Shown here: in pieces, positions 25,640-39,100 of the stretch
Position numbering within the stretch: the stretch's first letter is position 1
How the letters are laid out: the number at the start of each line of letters is the position of its first letter
Source: Epiperipatus broadwayi
Taxonomy: Eukaryota > Onychophora > Udeonychophora > Euonychophora > Peripatidae
Assembly: GCA_028023455.1 (NCBI GenBank)
Contig: JAQFVV010000152.1
Coordinates: forward strand, 2,792,001-2,856,000
Length of the DNA stretch: 64,000 nucleotides
Reading direction: 5' to 3'
Translations under genes and position numbers: made by a program
Notes under the pieces: generated by a model
The model's database searches: none
Told to the model about the DNA's origin: nothing
What the model saw: the letters and a program-made list of their open reading frames with translations, nothing else

Positions 25640-27898
25640 AGTCGGTATTGCTCTTCTATTAAGTATCCAAGTCTCAGATCCATAAGTAAGAACAGGTAAA
25701 ACACATTTATTAAAAATCTTTCTTTACAAACACATAGGCATATTTCCTTTTAGTATCAAGTTATTTCTACTAAAAGCACTCCAACCAAGTTTAATTCTAT
25801 GATTAATTTGATCTGCATTATTAGCAAAAACAACTACATCATCTGACAAATTTTAATTACTTAAATAATCATTTACTTTCACTCCTTCAGCTTCCCATTT
25901 TAATCCACAAAATACTTCTTGCAGCACTGCTGTAAAACGTTTTGGAGATATGGAGTCACCCTGTCTTACACTCTCCTCAATGTTGACTTTTACTGTATCA
26001 TTATATAATCTAATTGTTGCTGTTCCATTTTTATAAATATTCTTTAAAATATGACAATATACCTTGATGATCCAATGGTTTAATCACTGAAGAAAAGTTT
26101 ACATTCAAATGCCTTTTCATAATCTAGAAATCCAAAACATAATGGCAACTGATATTCATTTGTCCTTTCTCTCAATCCCTGGATATGATATCCTGTACTA
26201 AAACCACTTTTAAATCCAGTTTGTTCTCTTGGTTGGTGGAAATCCAATGTTCTCTGCAGACGAGTTGTAATTATCTTGGTAAAAATTTTGTATGTAACTG
26301 ATAAACGGCTGATAGGTCTGTAATTTCTAATATCTTCTTTATCACCTTTTTTAAATATTAATATTAATACTGCATTTTTCCAATCATCTGGCACATCTTT
26401 ATCATTTAGACATTTGGTATATAACATTGCTAAAAAAAATTATATTTTTTCACCTGCTTCTTTTAATATATCAATTATAATTCTACCATTACCTGGAGCC
26501 TTTTCTTTCTTCATATATTTAATTGTATGTCTCACTTCTTCATTTAAAATTATGGGCAATTCAAAAGATGTAATAGATATAGGAGGTATTTGTTCTTTAT
26601 TACTATATAATTCTTGATAAAAGTCTTCTATCCATTTCATGATGTCATCTCTCTTTTTAGTAATAATTCTAGCTTTTTTTCTTATTGCAGATATAAATTT
26701 CCTACCAATACAAAAATGTTGTTTTACACTCTTGAGACTTTCATTCTCTTCTACTGCTTTCCTTGCTAGTTCACAGTTATACTTTCTTATACCATTTTCA
26801 ATTCTTTTCCATATCATTTTACAAAATTCGAGATATTCAATTCTTTTTAACACATCATTTTTGTATATCTTCATATTCATTCTTTTCTTCAGAAATTCAC
26901 TAGTCTCAGTAGAAATGTTATTGGTCAAGTGCTGCTTTTTTCAACCAGCTATTTTTGTTGCAGTGTTTAAAAGTGTATCAGTTGTTTTCATATTAATTTC
27001 ATTCAAATGTGAATCATGTTCAAAATCTACTAATTCTTGAAACCTATTTGTAAGTTCTAATTTAAATTCATTAGAATGTTTCTGAAAATTAGGAATATCA
27101 ACTGTAAATATTGTTTTTCTTAATAATTTTTGTCTCTCTAGTTTTGCATTAACATGTATTTCACATCTTACTAATCGATGACCACTTCCTCTGTTAAATT
27201 TATTAAGAACATTACAATCTTGAAATATGTAATTTCTGTTAGTCAAAATATAATCCAATTCTGCTGTACCTTCATTTGGATGCTTCCATGTCCATTTCCT
27301 TTTAACATTTTTCTCAAAATAATAATTCATCATATAAAGTTTTCCTTTTTCAGCAAACTCCACAAGTCTATGTCCTCTCTCATTTCTATTACCATAACCA
27401 AAATTACCTACAGCACTTTCATCTTTCATTTATTTACCAATTCTAGCATTAAAGTCTCCCATAACAATTTTAAAATGTTGTTTACTCTGATCAAAAGCCT
27501 TTTGTGCATCCATATAAAAATCTTCTACTATTTCATCACTTTGAGAACTTGTTGGGGCATAAATCAGAATTATTTGCATTTGGTATCTGCTATTAAGTTG
27601 TATAACTAATCTTGCCACTCTGTCCAATCCACCATCAATCTCCACAATGTTGTTCTTCCACTTTTTATTTATAATGAATCCTACTCCACTTGTATTTCCA
27701 ATATTTGTGCCTTTATAGTAGAGTACATGTTCACTATTTAAAACAATTGTTTTTTCACCTTTTCTTCTAACTTTCACAAAGTCCAATAATGTCCCATTTA
27801 ATATAAGACAGTTTTTCTTCTAACTCTTGCAATCTTCCTTCACTTGAAAGTGATCTGCAGTTGTAAGTAATACCTAAATAAAAAAATTCATCATCAAA
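25491..27898 (-). pseudogene. RTE-clade LINE relic, left palindrome arm
   Basis: Mirror copy of the element at 32936-35345. Read on minus: apurinic-endonuclease-like domain (about 27898-27430; VVRRKGE-type start and MGDFNARIGK end), second half of the endonuclease (27429-26941, ending before ATKIAG), linker, then reverse transcriptase (about 26700-25500) with RNYRPISRLSVTYKIFTKII, QPREQTGF and FGFLDYEKAF. Stops occur at matching places in both arms, for example after ARIGK and after KIAG. One difference is that the start of the endonuclease reads MDFVKVRRKGEK here and carries a frame change relative to the right arm. Confidence 0.88.
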
Positions 27899-28209
27899 TG
27901 GCAGCCTGGGTCCACAATCAGGGGATTCTTAGCACCTTCGGCCACCAACTGCTGCCTTGGTTGCTGACTTTACAGTCTCCTGGGAATAAGGGCCATGATT
28001 TATTTTTGTCTGTCATAATTGTATATATATATTGGAAAAATATTTATCATTTACACAAGCATTCATTCTGCCTTATCAGGCAACTGAGAAGAAAGTCCAT
28101 GGTGTTTCTTGATCTTAAACTCAGAGGTAAAAATCCAATAACCTCGTCATGCTGGCTAATGCATGTTGGTGAGCAGCCCATCCATGTTTATATACTATAT
28201 GAATAATCA

Positions 28210-30392
28210 CATAGTAATAACAGCTGCAATGACAAGAACATATGGAGTGGACATTAAGAATTTGCCCTGCTCAGTTCCTTTAAGGCCTCCAAAAGAAATC
28301 AAAGGGTTTCCTTTCAATTAATAGCAAACTCCTTTCTGCAGCCAAAACAAGATAAAAGGAATTATTCTTATACTGCACTTTTAGGACCCAAAGTAAATAA
28401 TCTATGTATATATAAAAAAATTGATAGAATTTTTTAGTTGGATAAGTACAAAATACATTAGAACCAAGGAACTATAAAGGTAAATGCTACTTTATAGTTA
28501 ATACTGATTGATAATTTGGAATTAAGCTAAATGTCATTTCTATCAGATCTATGAAAATTTTTGTAAAGTTGAACTGAATCTCAGAAAAGCAAAATTACAG
28601 TCTTAAGTTAAGACCAAAAATAGAATGTCATTTTTATTATATGTCTAGCAAAAAAAAAAAGAATTATAAAGGTTCTCAATAATATCTGGACATATTCTAT
28701 AGGCATAGTGGGTAAATGTACACAAAGTTATTGTAGATGATTGCAATAAGAATTGAATATTAAATGTGTAATGAAGCCACTGATGGTATGGAAGAAATAG
28801 GTTGGATATCTAGCTTCAAGAAAACTTAAAAGATATAAGATTTTTTAAAGAGAATTTTCAAAATTGATTAATAAACAGAAAAAATCTGTAATTCATCATG
28901 AATAAGTATATCATATAAACAGTTGTTGCAAGTATGAAAATCTACTTAAGTAATTAAGGATGGCAATAAATTTGTAACCTCCTGAGTGTAGAAAATTTCT
29001 TGCATTAAATCAAATCTTAATGATTAATCAAAGTAAACTATAGTTTATTAGTTGATATTGTGAAATTGGTAAATATTTAAGTGTCCCTGTTGGGTGATAT
29101 ATATTAAAATTTGTCTATTTAGAAATTCATTTATAGATTCATTAAACCACCTAACTACTCTGAAATATTATATTAGAAAATCTGTAGAGATTCTAACCAG
29201 TAAATAAATTCAAGTATATTTATTAACTCCTTTAAGTTTGCCACTATTTTCTGTTTGAACACAACCCCATATGTTAATAATTGTTGAAATGCACCGAAAA
29301 ATGCTATAATACATCATAATGACAATTCTAGAGATATTCAGGTATAATTTTAAGTCATTACGAATCCTTTATGAACCTTTATTTTAGTAATGGTTATTAG
29401 ATTTTGTTATAATCGTAATCTAAGATTGATCATATAATATCAGAGAGAAAAAAAGAATGGACTTTACTTATGTAGACTGCTGCAAATGATGAAGAGAGAA
29501 ATAGGCGATCAAGTAATGAGGCTGAGAAATTGTCAACAATACAATCAGTAAGAACTGTTTAGTACTGAGAAGTGGAATAAAAATGATAGTTTGCATAAAT
29601 GTTGCATGGAAAATGCATGTAATCATTTAGAGTTTATTACATTGTGAAATTAAAAAATAAATATAATGACATCTTTGGTTTCAATGATGTATTATGAAAA
29701 TGTCAGAAAAGTAGTATTAATATTTGATTGAATACATGTATAATTAAACAAGATAATGATGCCCATTGCTAAATCAGACCATTATAATTAAACAAGATAA
29801 TGATGCCCATTGCTGGTCTGTCATTCATCTATTTTTTTGAATAAGCCAAAATATGACCATGTTTCAGAATTGTACATTATTGAAAAGCAAATGAATTAAA
29901 ACAAAAAAAAATTAGTTTGTGAACTTTTAATTGTGGATTAATATCTTTAATATTCATTATGGTTACCACAAGCAAGGCTGAATCCATAAGTAAAAAGTTA
30001 AGATCTAGGTTTTATTGTCACAATAGGTTAATTGAGTAATATGGTTAGATGATTTAGTGAAGATATAGTGGAGATATCAGGATCATTGTAGAAGTTGGAA
30101 TTTAGGAAATAATTTTGTCTTTAAGAAGAATGCAGTCGTGATATTATATGTCAACTATTTACTTTCACTCCTTTAGCTTCCCATTGTAATCCCCAAAATT
30201 ACATATGGCCAATACATACATACACTAAGAGATATACACACACAGTTCAACTGTTAAATAAAAATTATATGGAAAACATAATGGACTTATTTGACATTTG
30301 AAAAATTATAACATTTACCCCCCCCCCTCCACACACACACACACTTTTCAAGCAAGCCGTAAGATATGCAATTGTAAAATAACTATTTTAAT
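28210..30392. repeat. Inner left palindrome arm, non-coding
   Basis: This stretch has no coding homology apart from a small RTE-derived piece at about 30160-30195 (TTTACTTTCACTCC, matching the RTE segment at 25875-25900). It carries a local duplicate of AATTAAACAAGATAATGATG at 29743 and 29786. The sequence at 27898-28206, mirrored at 32625-32933, is open on one strand but lies where the RTE 5'UTR should be, antisense to it, and is not regarded as a gene. Confidence 0.6.
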
Positions 30393-30430
30393 GAAAATGA
30401 AGACAATTTTAATGGAAAAATAACAAGTTT

Positions 30431-32620
30431 ATTAAAATAGTTATTTTACAATTGCATATCTTACGGCTTGCTTGAAAAGTGTGTGTGTGTGTGGGGGGGG
30501 GGGTAAATGTTATAATTTTTCAAATGTCAAATAAGTCCATTATGTTTTCCATATAATTTTTATTTAACAGTTGAACTGTGTGTGTATATCTCTTAGTGTA
30601 TGTATGTATTGGCCATATGTAATTTTGGGGATTACAATGGGAAGCTAAAGGAGTGAAAGTAAATGGTTGACATATAATATCAAGACTGCATTCTTCTTAA
30701 AGACAAAATTATTTCCTAAATTCTAACTTCTACAATGATCCTGATATCTCCACTATATCTTCACTAAATCATCTAACCATATTACTCAATTAACCTATTG
30801 TGACAATAAAACCTAGATCTTAACTTTTTACTTATGGATTCAGCCTTGCTTGTGGTAACCATAATGAATATTAAAGATATTAATCCACAATTAAAAGTTC
30901 ACAAACTAATTTTTTTTTGTTTTAATTCATTTGCTTTTCAATAATGTACAATTCTGAAACATGGTCATATTTTGGCTTATTCAAAAAAATAGATGAATGA
31001 CAGACCAGCAATGGGCATCATTATCTTGTTTAATTTGAAAAATGTCTCTGGTCTGATTTATCTTTAAGAATTATTGGCTTTGTTATAATTATACATGTAT
31101 TCAAATATTAATACTACTTTTCTGACATTTTCATAATACATCATTAAAACCAAAGATGTCATTATATTTATTTTTTAATTTCACAATGTAATAAACTCTA
31201 AATGATTACATGCATTTTCCATGCAACATTTATGCAAACTATCATTTTTATTCCACTTCTCAGTACTAAACAGTTCTTACTGATTGTATTGTTGACAATT
31301 TCTCAGCCTCATTACTTGATCGCCTATTTCTCTCTTCATCATTTGCAGCAGTCTACATAAGTAAAGTCCATTCTTTTTTTCTCTCTGATATTATATGATC
31401 AATCTTAGATTACGATTATAACAAAATCTAATAACCATTACTAAAATAAAGGTTCATAAAGGATTCGTAATGACTTAAAATTATACCTGAATGATATCTC
31501 TAGAATTGTCATTATGATGTATTATAGCATTTTTCGGTGCATTTCAACAATTATTAACATATGGGGTTGTGTTCAAACAGAAAATAGTGGCAAACTTAAA
31601 GGAGTTAATAAATATACTTGAATTTATTTACTGGTTAGAATCTCTACAGATTTTCTAATATAATATTTCAGAGTAGTTAGGTGGTTTAATGAATCTATAA
31701 ATGAATTTCTAAATAGACAAATTTTAATATATATCACCCAACAGGGACACTTAAATATTTACCAATTTCACAATATCAACTAATAAACTATAGTTTACTT
31801 TGATTAATCATTAAGATTTGATTTAATGCAAGAAATTTTCTACACTCAGGAGGTTACAAATTTATTGCCATCCTTAATTACTTAAGTAGATTTTCATACT
31901 TGCAACAACTGTTTATATGATATACTTATTCATGATGAATTACAGATTTTTTCTGTTTATTAATCAATTTTGAAAATTCTCTTTAAAAAATCTTATATCT
32001 TTTAAGTTTTCTTGAAGCTAGATATCCAACCTATTTCTTCCATACCATCAGTGGCTTCATTACACATTTAATATTCAATTCTTATTGCAATCATCTACAA
32101 TAACTTTGTGTACATTTACCCACTATGCCTATAGAATATGTCCAGATATTATTGAGAACCTTTATAATTCTTTTTTTTTTTGCTAGACATATAATAAAAA
32201 TGACATTCTATTTTTGGTCTTAACTTAAGACTGTAATTTTGCTTTTCTGAGATTCAGTTCAACTTTACAAAAATTTTCATAGATCTGATAGAAATGACAT
32301 TTAGCTTAATTCCAAATTATCAATCAGTATTAACTATAAAGTAGCATTTACCTTTATAGTTCCTTGGTTCTAATGTATTTTGTACTTATCCAACTAAAAA
32401 ATTCTATCAATTTTTTTATATATACATAGATTATTTACTTTGGGTCCTAAAAGTGCAGTATAAGAATAATTCCTTTTATCTTGTTTTGGCTGCAGAAAGG
32501 AGTTTGCTATTAATTGAAAGGAAACCCTTTGATTTCTTTTGGAGGCCTTAAAGGAACTGAGCAGGGCAAATTCTTAATGTCCACTCCATATGTTCTTGTC
32601 ATTGCAGCTGTTATTACTAT
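30431..32620. repeat. Inner right palindrome arm, non-coding
   Basis: Mirror of the inner left arm. It starts TTAAAATAGTTATTTTACAA, carries the (GT)n-poly-G tract and the RTE-derived piece (about 30627-30668), and shows a different sequence from the left arm near 31035-31085. Confidence 0.6.
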
Positions 32621-32935
32621 GTGATTATTCATATAGTATATAAACATGGATGGGCTGCTCACCAACATGCATTAGCCAGCATGACGAGGTTATTGGATTT
32701 TTACCTCTGAGTTTAAGATCAAGAAACACCATGGACTTTCTTCTCAGTTGCCTGATAAGGCAGAATGAATGCTTGTGTAAATGATAAATATTTTTCCAAT
32801 ATATATATACAATTATGACAGACAAAAATAAATCATGGCCCTTATTCCCAGGAGACTGTAAAGTCAGCAACCAAGGCAGCAGTTGGTGGCCGAAGGTGCT
32901 AAGAATCCCCTGATTGTGGACCCAGGCTGCCATTT

Positions 32936-35345
32936 GATGATGAATTTTTTTATTTAGGTATTACTTACAACTGCAGATCACTTTCAAGTGAAGGAAGATT
33001 GCAAGAGTTAGAAGAAAAACTGTCTTATATTAAATGGGACATTATTGGACTTTGTGAAGTTAGAAGAAAAGGTGAAGAAACAATTGTTTTAAATAGTGAA
33101 CATGTACTCTACTATAAAGGCACAAATATTGGAAATACAAGTGGAGTAGGATTCATTATAAATAAAAAGTGGAAGAACAACATTGTGGAGATTGATGGTG
33201 GATTGGACAGAGTGGCAAGATTAGTTATACAACTTAATAGCAGATACCAAATGCAAATAATTCTGATTTATGCCCCAACAAGTTCTCAAAGTGATGAAAT
33301 AGTAGAAGATTTTTATATGGATGCACAAAAGGCTTTTGATCAGAGTAAACAACATTTTAAAATTGTTATGGGAGACTTTAATGCTAGAATTGGTAAATAA
33401 ATGAAAGATGAAAGTGCTGTAGGTAATTTTGGTTATGGTAATAGAAATGAGAGAGGACATAGACTTGTGGAGTTTGCTGAAAAAGGAAAACTTTATATGA
33501 TGAATTATTATTTTGAGAAAAATGTTAAAAGGAAATGGACATGGAAGCATCCAAATGAAGGTACAGCAGAATTGGATTATATTTTGACTAACAGAAATTA
33601 CATATTTCAAGATTGTAATGTTCTTAATAAATTTAACAGAGGAAGTGGTCATCGATTAGTAAGATGTGAAATACATGTTAATGCAAAACTAGAGAGACAA
33701 AAATTATTAAGAAAAACAATATTTACAGTTGATATTCCTAATTTTCAGAAACATTCTAATGAATTTAAATTAGAACTTACAAATAGGTTTCAAGAATTAG
33801 TAGATTTTGAACATGATTCACATTTGAATGAAATTAATATGAAAACAACTGATACACTTTTAAACACTGCAACAAAAATAGCTGGTTGAAAAAAGCAGCA
33901 CTTGACCAATAACATTTCTACTGAGACTAGTGAATTTCTGAAGAAAAGAATGAATATGAAGATATACAAAAATGATGTGTTAAAAAGAATTGAATATCTC
34001 GAATTTTGTAAAATGATATGGAAAAGAATTGAAAATGGTATAAGAAAGTATAACTGTGAACTAGCAAGGAAAGCAGTAGAAGAGAATGAAAGTCTCAAGA
34101 GTGTAAAACAACATTTTTGTATTGGTAGGAAATTTATATCTGCAATAAGAAAAAAAGCTAGAATTATTACTAAAAAGAGAGATGACATCATGAAATGGAT
34201 AGAAGACTTTTATCAAGAATTATATAGTAATAAAGAACAAATACCTCCTATATCTATTACATCTTTTGAATTGCCCATAATTTTAAATGAAGAAGTGAGA
34301 CATACAATTAAATATATGAAGAAAGAAAAGGCTCCAGGTAATGGTAGAATTATAATTGATATATTAAAAGAAGCAGGTGAAAAAATATAATTTTTTTTAG
34401 CAATGTTATATACCAAATGTCTAAATGATAAAGATGTGCCAGATGATTGGAAAAATGCAGTATTAATATTAATATTTAAAAAAGGTGATAAAGAAGATAT
34501 TAGAAATTACAGACCTATCAGCCGTTTATCAGTTACATACAAAATTTTTACCAAGATAATTACAACTCGTCTGCAGAGAACATTGGATTTCCACCAACCA
34601 AGAGAACAAACTGGATTTAAAAGTGGTTTTAGTACAGGATATCATATCCAGGGATTGAGAGAAAGGACAAATGAATATCAGTTGCCATTATGTTTTGGAT
34701 TTCTAGATTATGAAAAGGCATTTGAATGTAAACTTTTCTTCAGTGATTAAACCATTGGATCATCAAGGTATATTGTCATATTTTAAAGAATATTTATAAA
34801 AATGGAACAGCAACAATTAGATTATATAATGATACAGTAAAAGTCAACATTGAGGAGAGTGTAAGACAGGGTGACTCCATATCTCCAAAACGTTTTACAG
34901 CAGTGCTGCAAGAAGTATTTTGTGGATTAAAATGGGAAGCTGAAGGAGTGAAAGTAAATGATTATTTAAGTAATTAAAATTTGTCAGATGATGTAGTTGT
35001 TTTTGCTAATAATGCAGATCAAATTAATTATAGAATTAAACTTGGTTGGAGTGCTTTTAGTAGAAATAACTTGATACTAAAAGGAAATATGCCTATGTGT
35101 TTGTAAAGAAAGATTTTTAATAAATGTGTTTTACCTGTTCTTACTTATGGATCTGAGACTTGGATACTTAATAGAAGAGCAATACAGACTTCAGACCACT
35201 CAAAGAAGTATGGAGAGATGTATATTGGGAGTAACAAGAAGAGATCGAAAACGCAATATTGTTTTCTCTCCAGTAATTTAAAAATATTTATTGTGTAAGA
35301 GATCTTCGAATTATTGTTCGCGCACATAACAAAACGCAAATTTAT
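32936..35345 (+). pseudogene. RTE-clade LINE relic, right palindrome arm
   Basis: The endonuclease domain opens in frame from about 32936 (ITYNCRSLSSEGRLQELEEK, then WDIIGLCEVRRKGE) and runs to a stop after MGDFNARIGK (33400). It continues at once in the same frame at 33401 (GYGNRNERGHRLVEFAE, DYILTNRN) to 33889. A linker frame follows (33902-34390), then the reverse transcriptase (34403-34750; RNYRPISRLSVTYKIF, QPREQTGFKSGF, FGFLDYEKAFE). Further broken frames carry VRQGDSISPKRF, NLSDDVVVFANNAD (motif C, SDDVV) and VLPVLTYGSETW. These are typical of RTE endonuclease-reverse transcriptases, which copy themselves by target-primed reverse transcription. At least four in-frame stops or shifts make it dead. 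Confidence 0.9.
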
Positions 35346-35800
35346 CTTTTTAAAATAACACGTTTGCGAAATAAAAGATCTATAAACAGAAATGTAATTT
35401 GTATTACTTTAGAAGTTGCTTGAAATATTATTTTAAAGTATAAAAAAAAAGTTTTACAAACAATTACTTTTCAAACTAACGATTTTTAGCAGTTTTGAAA
35501 GATTGAAGTAAAACGGAAGTGGTAAAATTACTTTATAAAAAACATTTTTACAGAAAAAAAAAAGATCGATTTTTAAAATAAAATAATTTAAAAATATATA
35601 GATTTATCAGAGAGTGAAACTCAATGTAAGAATATTAAATTTTAAAGCAGATTTAAATAGTTATGGTTTTCTATATTATTCACACCTTCACATTACACGC
35701 TATGTTTGTGTTAAGAACGTGGAAGTAAACCGGAACTAGCAAGCGAGTGTATATATCGCTTCTAAACGGTGCCGTTTTTTCCGCGCATAGCGTGGAGAAA

Positions 35801-36117
35801 CAGCGCCACCTAGTGGGCTAGATTGCTGGGTGATTGCTGTTTAGCAGACGATGTAAGCTGGATCGGTTTACCTATGGCTAACAGCGCCACCAAGCGGGCG
35901 ATAGTGCTGGCAGCTACTTGGCATAAAGTTACTGTGTGTACGCATGGTGAACAGCGCCATCTAGCGGCTGGAACTTTGCATCGTCTGCTTCTGGCCTGCT
36001 ACTGGTGCGTACGCATGGTGAACAGCGCCATCTAGTGGCTGGAACTTTGCATCATCTGGTTTTGAGCTCCATCTCTGGATATTTCTGTTTGACACGGAAA
36101 TAGCGCCTCTGGCGGCC
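35801..36117 (-). promoter_or_regulatory. Cluster of five CTCF-like motifs, reverse orientation
   Basis: On the minus strand the motifs at 35801-35816, 35882-35898, 35952-35967, 36022-36037 and 36101-36117 match CCASYAGRKGGCGC-type cores (plus-strand forms CAGCGCCACCTAGTGG, CAGCGCCATCTAGTGG and similar). They mirror the left cluster, with one additional site from a ~70-bp local duplication. Seen from outside, the two clusters face each other across the palindrome. Confidence 0.5.
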
Positions 36118-36142
36118 ACATGGGGCGTAAGTTACAACTACC

Positions 36143-39100
36143 AATCCATCTAATGCCGAAGCAACAACTAACAAGCTTACACCAAATAAAAGATGTCATA
36201 AGCCGCTAAAAGGGACTTGCCGCTGTTCCAACACCATTTTAAATCATCTCGCAACTGAATAAAAACATGCCATAAGCCGCCAAAGAACTCACCTTCGTTC
36301 CAGCTCGAATCTATCCAGTCCAGCTATAGAACTGTTATAATATTATTTAAAATAGCAGAGCTCTGTGTGAAATTCAAAACAATCATTATTTCTTCAAAAG
36401 CAGGTTAGCTAACCATATTATTGAAACTTCTAAATTGTTTTCCAAATAATATTTAAATTCTATAAAATGAAATACTTTTGCAAATTTCTTTATTAATTCA
36501 ATATTGTAAACTCTTTCTAAATATTATTTGAAATCTATAAATGAAATGCTTTTGCTAAATTTCTTTGTTAATTAATATTTTGCTATATAATTTAATCACT
36601 GCAGTTATATTTTGCTTTTCTTTTGCTTATTTTTAATTATTATTAATTATGCCTATGTTTCGAAACGGCGTGCATTTAATTATAGAATATGTTTTTAAGG
36701 ATATTGTAACAGTCAAAACACGTGTATCTCGTTAACATATTGCAGAATTCGACCACCACACAGAACAGCAGCACCATCGAGTAGCGAAGCCACCGGTAAT
36801 ACTGAGTTCGAACATAGTTTATCGGTTCCACAATACAATCTACGGAATAACGCCTCTGATGCGACATAAGTAAACACTTCTTTAGGCACGGTGGTCAGGG
36901 AGATGCACGAGATTCATGGGTTTTGTTTCCGAGTTGGCCAACAATCAAACGAATATTAACTAACACATATAATCGAGGAAATATATATAATGGGCATCGA
37001 GCAAATGAAAACTTAACTACAGACGTATAGTTAAAATTATTTATTTACATTTTTAATAAAAGACAACATTAGTAAGGTTATTGATCATATTTTTAAATTA
37101 AGAGTTTCAATATCTAATTGGCAATATTATCTATAGAAAATACATTTCTTTGTTAGGAGCATTTATTTATAGGAAGGCGTAATCCAGCTACCCAGGGTTC
37201 TCGAGTGAGTATTTCTAATGCGTGCTGTAAGGAATTGATACTTTGCACTGCCAGAGTCATCAGTAACGGCGGACATACATTTATTTAATAAAAATCTTTA
37301 TTTTACGACTAAGGGCAAACATTTATTTGAGAGTATATGCCGAAGGTAATGCCGAGGCGGAGTGATGGAGAGAATAATAAACTAATATAAAAGAACACGT
37401 GGTACGCTTTAGAAGGGCGATGTAAAATGGCAGCGCTAAAACTGCAAGACCGTGAATAAGTTAGAAGGGTTTCGGGTTGGTCTCTGCCTCGACCCGAAGA
37501 GGTAAGGTGTCACATGAGCATAACCAGGGACAAGCGGTCCGTGTCGCAATTTGCCAGCTGGCTGCGTGACGGTCGTCAAGCCCTACGGGAACATTGATCA
37601 TGTCCGCTTGCGTAGGACGACTGGGGTTAATTCAACCATGGAGAATCCGGAGTATTCACGGCGTGGAATGAGCCATCGGGGCTTCAAAACGTAACACATG
37701 TATAATATCTAAAAAGATTGCGGTAATATTTAACTAGATTTCAAACTCGGCCCAACATTATCAACTTTGACTGAAAGAAAATTGGTGACTCTCAAAGAAA
37801 TGAAATTTACATAATTATTCATTAACATTTAATAATAATAAAAATATCTAAAAAGGGAATTATTATAGCTAGTATGCCCGCTATTACGGAGTAGTCGACC
37901 CTGCATTACAATAACTGATTCTCTGAATGCGTGTCGATTTATATGAAATTTAAGTTATCTATAAAAGCAATATTAATGACAATTCGACACGCATTCACGG
38001 TTCGAGCGATTATGGATTTAGCTTTAAAACTAAGACAATTATGAGAAGGTAATATTTCAATGATAATTATAAATAAAATGTAGATTTAAGAAATACACAC
38101 CTAAGAAGTGATAGAGGGAGGGTAAGCTAGATTATGCGAGAAGTTTACAGATTACAGGAATTCTTAAATTTTAGTTTCACAAATTTACAATTTTTTTACA
38201 TTTAGAAGTTATACAAATAATAGGAGATGAGCTATAGCTTATTATTACTAGAGTACTCTATAATTTGGAATACACAAACACAGGTACCTGTTTTATAAGT
38301 TGTTTTCGTCCATTGGTTTAATAGCAGATTGTTCGTAATTAGAAATTTTCTTTCTTGTCCTGGGCATGTTGTTTTATTGATTTTTAACAGCAGCGGCTTT
38401 CTTGTTTATTTCAGGCAGCAGATCATTTTGGTGTTTTTACGATGGGCAAGGTGAAGCTCAGCATATGGTGGGCCATCTTCCGATGGAGAATAATTTCGGT
38501 GCTTACTCGGTCATACCTTGCAGTATTAATTTATTTAAGATATTTTAGACGCTCCACTCGAGAGCAAAGCTGAAATTCAAGTCCAAATCTTTAGCAAGTC
38601 TAGGATGGCCTCCTTTTCTTATCTTAATCTTTTAATTTTTCTGTTGAGATATTTTTAGGTTTTATTTATCTTGCCCTCAGGATAATCAATGCTCTGCTGG
38701 TTTTAATTAGAAAGAAATTTGCTGTCTATTGTTTGTTTTTCTTTACATTCGTTAATTACATTTTTCTAGGAATTTTGCTATAATTAATTTATTATCTATC
38801 ACTGACCGATGCTTTTAAATTTTCAAAGACAAAAGGGAATAAAATTATTTTAACTTTAATTAATTATTGCATCAGATTTTGTTAGAATTATTATTTAACG
38901 AAATTTAAACTAAGCAACAAATACGAACTTTATAAAATTCAAAATAAATGATTAATATTACACAAAAGTTTATTTAACTAGAAGGAATCTAAATTGCATT
39001 ATTTTATCCGTATTTATTGCGTTTAATTTGAGATCGAAATGTGTGCATGTTTATGTTGAGTTCTACATATATTAATACATTTTTAATATTGTTACACACA

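Larger units (their letters stand above)
23461..36142. repeat. Giant palindrome (12.7 kb inverted repeat) with LINE in each arm
   Basis: The left arm (23461-30392) and right arm (30431-36142) are inverted copies around a 38-base spacer. The inner edge reads AACTATTTTAAT / ATTAAAATAGTT. The outer edge starts GGTAGTTGTAACTTACGCCC on the left and its complement ends at 36142. The match runs through coding and non-coding parts alike and includes shared premature stops in the LINE. The arms therefore arose by inverted duplication of already decayed sequence, or have been homogenised since. They are not identical: the left arm has three extra 440-bp units, the right arm has an extra ~70-bp repeat near 36000-36060, and inner segments near 29750 and 31050 differ. 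Mirror-image poly-C/(CA)n tracts lie at 30319-30343 and 30477-30502. It sits wholly in the ELP6 intron. Confidence 0.92.

Noticed and set aside
24165-25685. Repeated 64-76-codon plus-strand frames starting MRFLMCxNNNS
   Set aside because: They arise from the tandem 440-bp units, antisense to the RTE tail; not a gene family.
26639-27609. Plus-strand frames of 133 and 143 codons opposite the RTE copy
   Set aside because: Shadow frames of the reverse transcriptase and endonuclease on the other strand, hydrophobic because of reversed lysine and asparagine codons.
27898-28206. Identical 102-codon frames in both palindrome arms (also 32625-32933)
   Set aside because: They are antisense to the position of the RTE 5'UTR, have no homology, and are duplicated only because the arms are duplicated.
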